Origin: Nanobdellota archaeon
Lineage (GTDB): Archaea; Nanobdellota; Nanobdellia; Parvarchaeales; Parvarchaeaceae
Assembly: GCA_021851145.1 (NCBI GenBank)
Contig: JAJZJK010000004.1
Span: 1-42,628, forward strand
DNA: 42,628 nucleotides
Direction: 5' to 3'
Numbering within the stretch: the first letter of the stretch is position 1; each line of letters starts with the position of its first letter. Both the position numbers and the translations under genes were made by a program. The notes below the pieces were generated by a model, which had not been told where the DNA came from, did not search any database, and saw nothing but the letters and a program-made list of their open reading frames with translations. Shown here in pieces: positions 1 to 9,968 of the stretch.

Positions 1-343
1 GGAGTTTTATTATTTCATCATGCGACAATACTGCCATAATTATTAAACGCCAACATGAATTAAAAACATTTAGTTTTAAGAAGTTAGTAGTAAAGATTTT
101 AATCTAAAGGTATAGAGACTTAAGAAATCATCATATACTCTAGAGCTGGCTGTGCTTTCTTATTTTTTGTTAAAAGAGTTAGGTGCTTGATTTGTGTAAA
201 TGGATATGAAGATGTTCGATCTTTTTCCTTTCTTTTACTATTGAATTGTTTAAATTGCATATTATTAAATATAAAAATAAGGATATGAATGTTTTTGTAT
301 AAATAAAATAAATTCATATAAATGATATCCTTTTTATAAATAC

Positions 344-1102
344 ATGAAAATAATCTCCTGGAATGTAAATGGATTAAGAAGTGTAGCTAGAAAAAATGAG
401 ATACAAAAGATAATAAAAGCAAATGAATATGATGTAATACTTTTACAGGAAACTAAAATTGAAGAAATAGGAAAAGTAATAGAAACAAATGGGTATTTTA
501 ATTATCTAATGCACCCAAGTACAAAAAAGGGGTACAGTGGAGTTATAACTCTTTGCAAATTTGAGCCTCTTAATATAATTTATGGGATAGGCTCTGAAAA
601 ATATGACAGTGAAGGCAGAGTAATAACTGTAGAACTTAAGGATTATTTTGTAGTAAATAGCTACTTTCCAAATTCTAGAAGAGATCTAAGTAGACTTGAT
701 TTTAAAATGGATTTTAACGAAAAAATATTAGAGTTCTTAGAAAAACTAAGAAAGAAAAAGCCTATAGTAATTGGGGGAGACTTTAATGTTGCGCACACAG
801 ATTTAGATATAGCAAGACCTAGACAAAATGACGGGAATGCAGGCTTTACAACACAGGAGAGGGGCTTTATTGATAAGTTTATACAAAAAGGGTATGTAGA
901 CACATTTAGGATATTTAATAAAGAAAGCGGAAACTATTCATGGTGGACTTATTTATACAAAAGTGCAAAAGAGAACAACATTGGTTGGAGAATAGACTAC
1001 TTTTTTGTATCAAACGAACTTAAAAATAAGATTAAATCTTCTGGGATAATCAAAAATCAGGAAGGTTCTGACCATGCACCAGTATTTGTAGAAATACGTT
1101 AA
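344..1102 (+). CDS. xth: Exodeoxyribonuclease III / AP endonuclease (EEP family)
   Basis: MKIISWNVNGLRS N-terminus, LLQETK, GGDFNVAHTDLDIARP, and terminal GSDHAPV motifs. Confidence 0.95.
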   Translation: MKIISWNVNGLRSVARKNEIQKIIKANEYDVILLQETKIEEIGKVIETNGYFNYLMHPSTKKGYSGVITLCKFEPLNIIYGIGSEKYDSEGRVITVELKDYFVVNSYFPNSRRDLSRLDFKMDFNEKILEFLEKLRKKKPIVIGGDFNVAHTDLDIARPRQNDGNAGFTTQERGFIDKFIQKGYVDTFRIFNKESGNYSWWTYLYKSAKENNIGWRIDYFFVSNELKNKIKSSGIIKNQEGSDHAPVFVEIR

Positions 1103-1794
1103 AACACTGGCTGATCCTGAAATATATTTATCCCATTATTTCCTATATCGAATGGGTGCATACCCGTACTATGCGAAGAAAACCTCATTTTTACGATTGA
1201 AATTGTCTTTTGGTAGAAATTTTGGTTATAAATCATTGACAATATTATTACCATATCCGAAAGGTATATCGGTATAGCTATATCTTCAGAAAGTTCCATT
1301 CTGTTTATATCCCCATATCTTTCTATTGTAATAAGTGTTGTACCAAATTCTCTAAGCATTTTGAAAGTATCAGTAAGTATGTTTCTCTGCAGCGTAGGGT
1401 CTTTTATCTCCCATAAAAAAGGAGTAAGCGGGTCTATAACTATTCTAGCATGCTTTTCTTTCCTTGTTTCAAGTATTTTTGGTAGTTCTATTGAAAGAAA
1501 ATTCTTAAAGTCATGCCCAGTCATCCTAGAAAAAACAAAATTTGAATTTAAATTTTCCTTAAATTCATTGAATCCAAAGGCATCACATTGCTCTAAGAAC
1601 GAATCAATATCCTGCTCCATGCTGATGTAAAATACCTTTTCTTTATTCCTGAGGCCCTCCCTTAAAAATTCTGTACAAAAAATACTTTTTCCGGCTCCTG
1701 GAGAACCATATACTGCAATTAAACTATTTTTAACAAATCCGCCATTTGATATAGCATCAAAACCAATTACACCACTTTTGACCCTTTCAACCAT
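1099..1794 (-). CDS. Single-domain KaiC/RadA-like ATPase (RecA superfamily)
   Basis: SGVIGFDAISNGGF..., Walker A GSPGAGKS, IVIDPLTPF Walker B-like; overlaps xth tail-to-tail. Confidence 0.85.
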   Translation of the reverse strand: MVERVKSGVIGFDAISNGGFVKNSLIAVYGSPGAGKSIFCTEFLREGLRNKEKVFYISMEQDIDSFLEQCDAFGFNEFKENLNSNFVFSRMTGHDFKNFLSIELPKILETRKEKHARIVIDPLTPFLWEIKDPTLQRNILTDTFKMLREFGTTLITIERYGDINRMELSEDIAIPIYLSDMVIILSMIYNQNFYQKTISIVKMRFSSHSTGMHPFDIGNNGINIFQDQPVF

Positions 1795-1825
1795 ATTTTA
1801 ATATAACATTATCAGGATTTATTAA

Positions 1826-3532
1826 TTACCTCTTAAGCTTTAACACTTCATTGTACCCTAAAGTATTTATAACATCCTTTTTTTCAAGCCAGCCTCTTCT
1901 AGCGATAGCGCATGCAAAATTCAAAAAGCGCAGATGTTCCAGTCTATGAGAATCGCTGCCTAATGAAAACCTTATTGCATAGTCTTTCGCTTTTTTTACA
2001 AGATCAAATGGCAGATCCGATCTTTCAGGATAGCCATCTATTTCCAATAAAACATTGTTATTACTGCAAGCTTCCATTACTTTATCAAAATCCAACTTTA
2101 ACCCTTCCCTCTGCCCAATTATCCGGTCAGTAGGATGTGCAACAGTGTTTATTTTTCCGCTATTTATCGCTTTTATTAGCCTATTTGTTAAGTCTTTACT
2201 GTCCATTTTAAGATTTTGATGAAGCGCACCTATAACAAAATCAAACTGCTTTAAAGTCTCATCCTTCAAATCCAAAGAGCCATCCTTCAATATCTCCAGC
2301 TCAACTCCCTTTAGTACCTTTATGCCTTCTTTTTCATTGAATTTTTCTATTTTTTTATTTAATTCCGAAAATCGTTTATCATCTAGGCCATTGGCAACTG
2401 GCAAGCCCTTACTGTGATTTGTAAAAGCTATGTATTTTAAGCCCTTCTTACTGGCTGCTTCAGCCATTTCTTCTAATGAGTTAATACCGTCACTGTCTTT
2501 AGTATGCGCATGAAGGTCTCCTATAATTTCAGCATAACCTACTAATTTTGGAAGCTTATTTTTTTGTGCAGCCTCTATCTCTCCAGTGTTCTCCCTTAAT
2601 TCTGGAGGTATAAACTCCATCCCTAATTTATTATATATCTCTTCTTCGTTCTTTCCAGCTACTGTAATTTTTCCCTTAAAAAGACCATATTCATTTAATT
2701 TTAAGCCCTTAGAAATTGCAATCTTTCTTAGCTTTACATTATGGTTCTTGTTACCAGTAAAGTACTGCATAGCTGCCCCGAAAGATTCTTTTGGCAGTAT
2801 TCTTATATCACAAGTGGTTCCAATACTCAATTCCACTGTTGTTTTTGTAGGGCCTTTTACTACAATGTCCGTAACTTCATCCATCTTAGAAAAAAAATCC
2901 ATCCCTACCTCTGGTTTTCTGGATATCGCAAGTATGTCCATATCCCCGATTGTTTCTTTCATTCTTCGCATAGAACCTGCAAGCTCAACCTTCTCAAAAA
3001 GCCCGCTTTTCCTTAATTTTTCTATAATTGAATTAGCATAATCTACAGTATAACCTAAAAGAAGCCTGTCACTTTTAACTGTCATAAAAGATTGTAGGTT
3101 TTTTCTTATTTCGTCTTCGCTTTTCTCTCCAAACCCTTCTACATTACGGATTTTACCCTTATCCAATGCTTTTTTAAGGTCCCCTATATCCTTTATGCCT
3201 AAAGCCTTGTAAAGTGAATAGGCTCTCTTTGGCCCTAAACCCCTTATCTTTCTAAAAGTTTCAAAATCTATGGGATATTTTTTCTTTAACTCCTCATACT
3301 TACTCATTTTTCCGCTTTCCAAGTATTCTTTTATAGAATTAGCTATGGATTTTCCCACTCCATCTAATTCTAGTAGTTTTCCTTCTTTGTATATTTTATT
3401 TATATCTTCAGATAGGCTAGAAATTGTCAAAGCTGCAGTTCTGTAGGCCCTAGGTTCCCATTTTACGCCCTCTAATTCAAGAATATCAGCTATAGTATCT
3501 AACTTTTCAGCTAAATCCTTATTAGAAACCAT
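1826..3532 (-). CDS. polX: PolX-family DNA polymerase with C-terminal PHP domain
   Basis: N-terminal HhH-rich region (ELDGVGKSIANSI, IRGLGPKRAYSL), pol-beta motif AGSMRRMKETIGDMDIL, PHP motif GDLHAHTKDSDG. Confidence 0.93.
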   Translation of the reverse strand: MVSNKDLAEKLDTIADILELEGVKWEPRAYRTAALTISSLSEDINKIYKEGKLLELDGVGKSIANSIKEYLESGKMSKYEELKKKYPIDFETFRKIRGLGPKRAYSLYKALGIKDIGDLKKALDKGKIRNVEGFGEKSEDEIRKNLQSFMTVKSDRLLLGYTVDYANSIIEKLRKSGLFEKVELAGSMRRMKETIGDMDILAISRKPEVGMDFFSKMDEVTDIVVKGPTKTTVELSIGTTCDIRILPKESFGAAMQYFTGNKNHNVKLRKIAISKGLKLNEYGLFKGKITVAGKNEEEIYNKLGMEFIPPELRENTGEIEAAQKNKLPKLVGYAEIIGDLHAHTKDSDGINSLEEMAEAASKKGLKYIAFTNHSKGLPVANGLDDKRFSELNKKIEKFNEKEGIKVLKGVELEILKDGSLDLKDETLKQFDFVIGALHQNLKMDSKDLTNRLIKAINSGKINTVAHPTDRIIGQREGLKLDFDKVMEACSNNNVLLEIDGYPERSDLPFDLVKKAKDYAIRFSLGSDSHRLEHLRFLNFACAIARRGWLEKKDVINTLGYNEVLKLKR

Positions 3533-3585
3533 AAATTATATAAATTTTCCAAATATTTAATAACAACATGTCATTTTATAGAGAT

Positions 3586-4836
3586 CTAAAGCGACATAAC
3601 AAAGGGCATTATATCAACTGCCTTTTTAATTCCCTTTATGTGATTATTAGAACAACTAACTTCGCTGAAATTGCTGCTGAAACCAAATTTGTTATTTGAT
3701 ATTAATACAGGTATGTTAGAATTAAGATGCCTTTTAAGTTCACTTGAAGTTGCATGATCACAGGTTAAAACAAGGGTATCCTTATCCAAGTCTAATACAT
3801 TAGCAAGTTTAGATATTATTATTTTGTCTATGTCCTCAATTATTGCATATTTTTCATGGAATTTTCCAAGATGAGAAACTGCATCTGCCTGTTTTATATG
3901 AAGATAAACCGCGTCAAATTTAGATAACGCTTTAGTAGTTTTTTCAACTTTATCATAGAAATCTCTTTTTATATCCTTCTCTTCTGAAGTTGATATTAAT
4001 GTCATGCCTGCTGCAGTTGATATCCCTTTTTCAAGCGGCATTCCAACCACTGCTGCCCAATTCCTCCCATATTTTTGATTTATATTTGGAAGTTTAGGGT
4101 CTTTATTTGCAGCATCTCTTAAGAATAGATAATTTGGAGCGTCTAATCCTTTCTTTTTCCTTTCCTTATAAACCTTTGAATTTTTTATTACACTAGATGA
4201 TTTTAATATAAACTCATTAAGCAATGAAGCAGTGTAAACAGCCTCTTTTCTCACTGCTTTTACTTTGTGTATTTCTCGGTCTTTTACCCCTGTAGCAAAG
4301 CTGATTTTAGCCCCGTTCTTAAAAAATTTAGCAGTATAACCTGGCTCATTATTAGAAACAAATTGAGAGAATACATTTTTAGAGTGACGGAAAACCAACC
4401 CCGCCCTATAATCCTCCCCAGCTTTAAACTGAAAATCCTCTCTTAAATTTACCTTTTTGTTTATTTCTTCCGAAAGTTCCTCCAACTCCTGATTTGACAT
4501 ATATGTTCTTACTGAGTTAAGCTTACCATTTTTAACTGAACCAAAATTTACTCTAATGCTTAAATCCCCATCTTTAGGTTGCATATCTAAACCGAGACAT
4601 TCGAACCAACCCCTGCCTGTAGAATATTTAAGAGGATCATAACCTAAATCCGCCATAACTCCAGAATCGCTTTGAGGGGCAAAATTCCCAAGCACACTTG
4701 GGTAAGCAAATTTAGAGTGCTTTAGAAATTTATACAAATTACTTTTTATAGCATAATCCAAAGGCGTTTTGTTTTTTAGCTGCTTTATAGGGAGGTCCGC
4801 CAAACCATCAACTATTATAAAAACAGTTTTATTCAT
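3586..4836 (-). CDS. apgM: Cofactor-independent phosphoglycerate mutase, archaeal type
   Basis: IIVDGLADLPI, PSVLGNFAPQSDSGVMADLGYDP, HIKQADAVSHLGK, LTCDHAT. Confidence 0.9.
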   Translation of the reverse strand: MNKTVFIIVDGLADLPIKQLKNKTPLDYAIKSNLYKFLKHSKFAYPSVLGNFAPQSDSGVMADLGYDPLKYSTGRGWFECLGLDMQPKDGDLSIRVNFGSVKNGKLNSVRTYMSNQELEELSEEINKKVNLREDFQFKAGEDYRAGLVFRHSKNVFSQFVSNNEPGYTAKFFKNGAKISFATGVKDREIHKVKAVRKEAVYTASLLNEFILKSSSVIKNSKVYKERKKKGLDAPNYLFLRDAANKDPKLPNINQKYGRNWAAVVGMPLEKGISTAAGMTLISTSEEKDIKRDFYDKVEKTTKALSKFDAVYLHIKQADAVSHLGKFHEKYAIIEDIDKIIISKLANVLDLDKDTLVLTCDHATSSELKRHLNSNIPVLISNNKFGFSSNFSEVSCSNNHIKGIKKAVDIMPFVMSL

Positions 4837-4872
4837 TTTTACCGCCTTTATATGATAATAAAGTAGGCATAT

Positions 4873-5658
4873 TTAAATTTGGCTTAAATTTCCACTTGAG
4901 CCCAAGATTGCTAATTTTTTGATTAGCTCATTACTTTTGCTTGTTGGAGAGTAAGTTTGCTTCTCTTCCTTTAATAGCTCTCCCAACTTATCTGCTATTT
5001 CTTTATTAGACCTTAATAAACCATCCAGCTTTGATATGAGCTCAGACATTGAATGCAAGTCATTCTCTGTGATTTTTATTTGCTGCACGGGTTTATTGAC
5101 AAAATTACTAGGTTTATTATTTGTGTTAGCTACCGTATCATTCTTTAAATCAATAGGTTTTATTGGGGAGGTCATGTTAATTTTTTGTACCGGTTTATCT
5201 GTATTATCACTGATTTTTGACTCAATTTTTGTTTTAACAGGGGCTTTATCAACATTTGCCTTTTTTTGTTCTGCCACATTCTTCTTAAGTTTCTCTAATA
5301 GATTATTTATGTCGTCAATTTCCTGCTTTTCCATTTCAACTTTATTGATGCTATTTTTTAGATCATTGTATGAATTTTCATTCGTAATTTTAGTTCCAAC
5401 AGGATTTATGCTTGAAATTTTATCATTAGATAGAAGAGGTTTTTCTTCTGCAGGTAGCTCTAATTTCTCTTTAGATACCTCCTGTTCTATGCTATTTATC
5501 CTGTCTTTATAATCATTTATCTGGTTTATTAGGTCCTGATTTTGATTTTTAGCTACCTTGTTAATATCAATAAAATTTATGTTGAGATCATTTTCGAAAT
5601 CTACTATTTTACTTTTTACCTCTTCTATCCTGTCTATAAGGCTGTCTTTGTTGTCCAT
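4873..5658 (-). CDS. Hypothetical coiled-coil/low-complexity protein (ORF track starts at 5721; start at 5658 preferred)
   Basis: Long ORF, charged heptad-like N-terminal segment, K/N/P/T-rich middle; preferred start MDNKDSLIDRIEEV lies downstream of a TTATAAC-like element. Confidence 0.6.
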   Translation of the reverse strand: MDNKDSLIDRIEEVKSKIVDFENDLNINFIDINKVAKNQNQDLINQINDYKDRINSIEQEVSKEKLELPAEEKPLLSNDKISSINPVGTKITNENSYNDLKNSINKVEMEKQEIDDINNLLEKLKKNVAEQKKANVDKAPVKTKIESKISDNTDKPVQKINMTSPIKPIDLKNDTVANTNNKPSNFVNKPVQQIKITENDLHSMSELISKLDGLLRSNKEIADKLGELLKEEKQTYSPTSKSNELIKKLAILGSSGNLSQI

Positions 5659-5804
5659 AAATGATATTAGCGCATTAAAGTTATAAATCCTTCTAACTAC
5701 TAAGCGGATTTTAACTATCAATATATTATTACTTAAATTTTATCAATTTATAGCTTTCATCGGCTTTAAAATGTCTTTCTGGAGTTATACTTATAAAATC
5801 AGGA

Positions 5805-6476
5805 TTATTTTTTCCTGAGTATAAGCAATGAATGATCTTTTTGGTAGGGATAAAGGTTTATTTCCCTTAAAACATCGAATTTTGCCCTTAATTTTCTTAC
5901 TTCATTTCTAACAACTTCTCTTGGGTCTGTTGAAACATCTATACTTCTTGTTTTTATTGCAAACATCCCAATCTTTCCAGTTTTTAAGAATAAATCCGAG
6001 TTTTTGATGAAAATATCAGTTTGGTCCCTTTGTGCTACGTCTTGATAAAGCAAATCGCATTTAGGGACATTGTTTACATAGTTTTCAGCTTTCCTTGCAT
6101 CATCTACAATTGGGAATATATTATTACGTTCTTCTGCAAGGAGTATAAGATTTACTGCCATCTCCTCAGCAATTTCAACTGCAAAAACTTGTCCATTTGT
6201 ACCAACTATGTCCGAAACATGAGAAACGGTAGTTCCTGATGAAGCACCTAGATATAAAACCTTATAAGCATCTTTTATATCAACACCGTTCAAACCTTTG
6301 TAAAAAGCTGCAGAAAACTTGCTCCTATACGGAACCCATTCCCTGTATATTTTGCCCCCTAAATTGAAAATTTTCTCCCCATAGACAGATTTTTCACTGT
6401 ATGCACTTAAAGTAACAAGCGTTCGCCTTTTGTCTGAGAGCCAGTAAACTCTATCCATTACTTTTTTAAGTTCCAT
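5805..6476 (-). CDS. flpA: Fibrillarin-like rRNA/tRNA 2'-O-methyltransferase
   Basis: LYLGASSGTTVSHVSDIVG SAM motif, VAQRDQTDIFIKN, AIKTRSIDV; overlaps Nop5-like gene. Confidence 0.95.
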   Translation of the reverse strand: MELKKVMDRVYWLSDKRRTLVTLSAYSEKSVYGEKIFNLGGKIYREWVPYRSKFSAAFYKGLNGVDIKDAYKVLYLGASSGTTVSHVSDIVGTNGQVFAVEIAEEMAVNLILLAEERNNIFPIVDDARKAENYVNNVPKCDLLYQDVAQRDQTDIFIKNSDLFLKTGKIGMFAIKTRSIDVSTDPREVVRNEVRKLRAKFDVLREINLYPYQKDHSLLILRKK

Positions 6477-7212
6477 TTTTGCTCCTTACTTTTTTTATGT
6501 CATTTGTCATATCTTCTAAAATTTTGTTACTTTTGTCCTCTTTTGAAAGGACATCGGTCTTAGCAGCAAGAGAAGAATATGCGGCTATTACCTTGGATAC
6601 TTTTCCTTTTAACTTTTCCGGAGTAGAGATAACAAGTTCATGATTATATATTATGCCATATTTGGGGGTAGCTTTTTTTCTTCTTGCTGCAAACATAGCT
6701 TTCTCTGCGCCTAAAACCTGTATTTTTGATGACGGCATTAACATAAGCGAATGTGAACTGCCTGCCAGATATATCATTCTAGCAGTTATTTCAGTGCCTA
6801 AAACTGCGGTTAAATTGGGGTAATTCTTTTTTATAATGTCCTTAAGCCGTTCATTTACTATCTCTCTCAAGTTTGCTATATTGTTTATTTCATTTACCGA
6901 AAGGGATAAAAGCTGGATTTCATCATCTTGGAAGTCATATCCCATACTTTCTGCACTTATATCTAAGATTTTAGATATGCTACCTCTGTCGCAAGCTTCC
7001 TTCAATTTATCTATAAACTTGTCCCTTTCTTTTAATTTGTCTGCAGCTTCAGGATAATAAAGAAAATAAAGGTCATTTAACTGTTCGAATATTGTATTTT
7101 CACCTTTTTCTAATGAATCCGAAAATGCAATAAGCTTTCGAATAAGATCATCAATTGATAAGCCTTCTTTTATCTTTTTTCTTGCTCTCAATACAAAATC
7201 TTTATTATCCAT
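6466..7212 (-). CDS. Nop5/Nop56-like C/D box sRNP protein, short form
   Basis: Nop domain signature GTEITARMIYLAGSSHSLMLMPSSKIQVLGAEKAMFAARRKKATPKYGIIYNH; immediately upstream of flpA on the same strand. Confidence 0.9.
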   Translation of the reverse strand: MDNKDFVLRARKKIKEGLSIDDLIRKLIAFSDSLEKGENTIFEQLNDLYFLYYPEAADKLKERDKFIDKLKEACDRGSISKILDISAESMGYDFQDDEIQLLSLSVNEINNIANLREIVNERLKDIIKKNYPNLTAVLGTEITARMIYLAGSSHSLMLMPSSKIQVLGAEKAMFAARRKKATPKYGIIYNHELVISTPEKLKGKVSKVIAAYSSLAAKTDVLSKEDKSNKILEDMTNDIKKVRSKNGT

Positions 7213-7318
7213 ATTTTTATTTATAGTTTATAATAGTACATAAATTTTAAAAGTGGGAAACATTTCCTACAATATGTTTTCTTATGACATCTTCTAATAT
7301 AAAGTTTAAAACTATAGA

Positions 7319-8899
7319 CTAATCCTCGAACTTTGGCCCTTTACCATTTTTAGACATATAAAGTTTATTTCCGTCGCTTGTTAAGCTAATATTACTGCCA
7401 GAACTATCCATGGTTTGAAGCGTTACCGGTATCTTCCAAATTCTTGAAATTCTATGTAAGGATTTTATAGTATAATTATTGTATAGACTAAACATCTGAT
7501 TTGCTTCCTCTTCAAACTGTATCTTTTGTTCTTCTGGAAGTTCTCCAACATACCTTTTTAGAAAGCTAAGGTCCTGTCTTAATGTAAGGTTACTGCCTTT
7601 AAAAGTGCCCTTTGGCACATATAAAATTGGACCATAATTTTCAGTTTCTAAAAGTAGTTGAAAACGGAGTATATTTGGGTCTAGATCTTTAGTATTTGCC
7701 CGTTTTATCAAATCTATAACATGATCTGGATATTTCCCACCAAACATCCTGTCTATAAGCATATTGGTCTTTTCTTCTATTTCTTTAACCAATGATTTGA
7801 AAAAGTTGTTATCGGCATATGAAAAAATAAATTCCCAATCGGTATATGATTTAACTATCTCTAATATCTCTGACAAACCTTTATTTTCCCGCTTTAAATA
7901 CAAACTTTTCTCCCCATCTGAAAGCAGGTTATAAAGAATCCCATGTCTACCTTCATCCCATCTTTTTTCTATATCTTTAAACAATCTTAATCCTAGATAG
8001 TATGGTAGTTGTGGCGGAGACAAAACATCTGCAACACTTAATATCTGATTTTTCATTTTAAACCCAGCGCCTATATCATGTTTTGCTACTTCCTCAGCAT
8101 ATTTATCCTGAACAAATGTAGCAAAACCTTCATGCATTATTTTAATTCTGGCTTCTTTCCTAAGCTGATTTATGTCATATATCATCTCAAAAAGTTCTTT
8201 TTCCCATGAGTTAAATCTAACGTTATCTAGAGTGAACTTGTAAATATCATAGACATCTTCTTCGGGGTATATTTCCTCTTTATTGTAGTAGTCTTTATTT
8301 TTACCCTTATGAAAATCTGGGAACATATCAATAAGACCACTTAAAGTCTGAGCGTAGTCATATGCTTTTTCTACAGTTTTAACATCCAGCCTATGTTCCA
8401 TTTCTCTGTACCTATTTCTATAAAAATCGTGCTTATTAGCATTTGAAGTGATAGTCTTTGCAAGTTTATTATTATATTCTACATGTAAGTGACCGTATAC
8501 ATGCGCCATAACGCTTAAAACTTCTTCATAGGTATCATTTTTATTTATATAAACTGTGGTATACTCCTTTTTTTCTATAGGGTTATAAAATTTATGCCCT
8601 AACATTTCATATAGAACCCCCTGGCGGTACTTCATATTGTTCTCTTCTAATAACTTTTCTTGGCCAGCTTCCCATGACGGCAGCGGGGTGCTATAAAGAG
8701 CAACATTCTCTGCAAATTCTTCATTATCTAATAACTTAAATTCTACATTACCGAAAGATAAACCTAGCTTATTTACCATGAAATATGCTATTTTCCTTGC
8801 TTCTTGTGTATACCTTTCATCGATTTTGGAACCGCGTGTAACTATTATATTGACCTTATTTCCGTCAATTAATAAATTTTCAAGTGATTTTTCTGCCAT
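7319..8899 (-). CDS. SpoVR family protein (YcgB-like)
   Basis: MAHVYGHLHVEYNNK, HEGFATFVQ, PYYLGLRLFKDIEKRWDEGRHG; follows DUF444 gene. Confidence 0.9.
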   Translation of the reverse strand: MAEKSLENLLIDGNKVNIIVTRGSKIDERYTQEARKIAYFMVNKLGLSFGNVEFKLLDNEEFAENVALYSTPLPSWEAGQEKLLEENNMKYRQGVLYEMLGHKFYNPIEKKEYTTVYINKNDTYEEVLSVMAHVYGHLHVEYNNKLAKTITSNANKHDFYRNRYREMEHRLDVKTVEKAYDYAQTLSGLIDMFPDFHKGKNKDYYNKEEIYPEEDVYDIYKFTLDNVRFNSWEKELFEMIYDINQLRKEARIKIMHEGFATFVQDKYAEEVAKHDIGAGFKMKNQILSVADVLSPPQLPYYLGLRLFKDIEKRWDEGRHGILYNLLSDGEKSLYLKRENKGLSEILEIVKSYTDWEFIFSYADNNFFKSLVKEIEEKTNMLIDRMFGGKYPDHVIDLIKRANTKDLDPNILRFQLLLETENYGPILYVPKGTFKGSNLTLRQDLSFLKRYVGELPEEQKIQFEEEANQMFSLYNNYTIKSLHRISRIWKIPVTLQTMDSSGSNISLTSDGNKLYMSKNGKGPKFED

Positions 8900-8900
8900 A

Positions 8901-9968
8901 TCAATTCAAAAGAGCGTCCAATACTTTCTTTACATTACCATAAGATACATCATTACCGGATTTTACTTCACTTAATTTTTCAGGATCAACGGATTTTATC
9001 ATATTGTAAAACTGGTCAGAATAACCTCCAACTTGTAGATAAAACGCCTTTGTAAGTCTGGGAAATAGTTTTTTAAGAGTTTCGTGTACTGCTTCATTTT
9101 CAGCAATATAATTATCCCCATCGGTTATATGAAGTAAAAATACGTCCTCTGATTGATAATCTATCCTTTCTTTGTATGTTAAATTAGAAGAATATGAAGT
9201 TCCGTCCATCATGTCTATAACTAATTTATAAGCAGGATTAAAAGCCGTTCCACCATTTGATGATAACTTAAAGAAATCTTCTCTTTTACGAGGATCATGT
9301 TCAAATGCGCTATCAGTGTGGGCAATATACCTTATTTTCACAGTATTTTCATATTTCTCTTTCAACCAAAATTCTATTAAGCCGGCTATTGTAGCTGAAA
9401 ACTCACCGTAAGCCTCCATAGAACCACTGATATCTCTCATTATAATGAAGGTAGCAGATAAATTTGGTATAAGCTTCTCTTCAATCAAGTTATAACGCAG
9501 GTCTTCATCCCATACATCTACTTTAAAACCATTTTTAGCAAAGTAGCCTGTTGCCATTTGCCTATCTAACATTGCCTCAATAGTTTTTTCTTGGTTTTCA
9601 TCTACCCCATTCTCTGCTGTTAGCAACTTGTAAAGTTTTCTATTTTTCTTACCTGGTTTAGAAAAAGAAAGACCCCAATTCTCCATCATTTGCTTAAGCC
9701 TTCTTTTGTCTACACCAACTTTTACCTTAGAATTATCTCCTTCTCCACCTTTTTCGCTGCCTTCATCAGGATCTCCATCTCCATTACCATCTCCATCTCC
9801 ATTACCTAAACCAGAGTATGAAATAGTTGGGTTTATTTTAAGTGGAACAGTTTTTATAACTTTACCATCAGTTATGTTCATTATATCTTTAGACGTAAGG
9901 ATTAAATCATCTTCATCATCTATCTTCTTACGGTATTTATCTTCAGCATCTCCTAATTCACTTGTCAT
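8901..9968 (-). CDS. DUF444 family protein (YeaH/YhbH-like, vWA-like fold)
   Basis: FIIMRDISGSMEAYGEF MIDAS-like motif, SSNGGTAFNPAYKL, LLHITDGDNY; start at 9968 preceded by AGGAGG (ORF track start 10022). Confidence 0.88.
   Translation of the reverse strand: MTSELGDAEDKYRKKIDDEDDLILTSKDIMNITDGKVIKTVPLKINPTISYSGLGNGDGDGNGDGDPDEGSEKGGEGDNSKVKVGVDKRRLKQMMENWGLSFSKPGKKNRKLYKLLTAENGVDENQEKTIEAMLDRQMATGYFAKNGFKVDVWDEDLRYNLIEEKLIPNLSATFIIMRDISGSMEAYGEFSATIAGLIEFWLKEKYENTVKIRYIAHTDSAFEHDPRKREDFFKLSSNGGTAFNPAYKLVIDMMDGTSYSSNLTYKERIDYQSEDVFLLHITDGDNYIAENEAVHETLKKLFPRLTKAFYLQVGGYSDQFYNMIKSVDPEKLSEVKSGNDVSYGNVKKVLDALLN

Noticed and set aside
661-903. 80-aa minus-strand ORF inside xth
   Set aside because: Antisense to a confident CDS with shadow-ORF composition; the same reasoning was applied to the other opposite-strand ORFs inside confident genes (e.g. 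2586-3041, 5036-5512, 36188-36772, 37084-37515).
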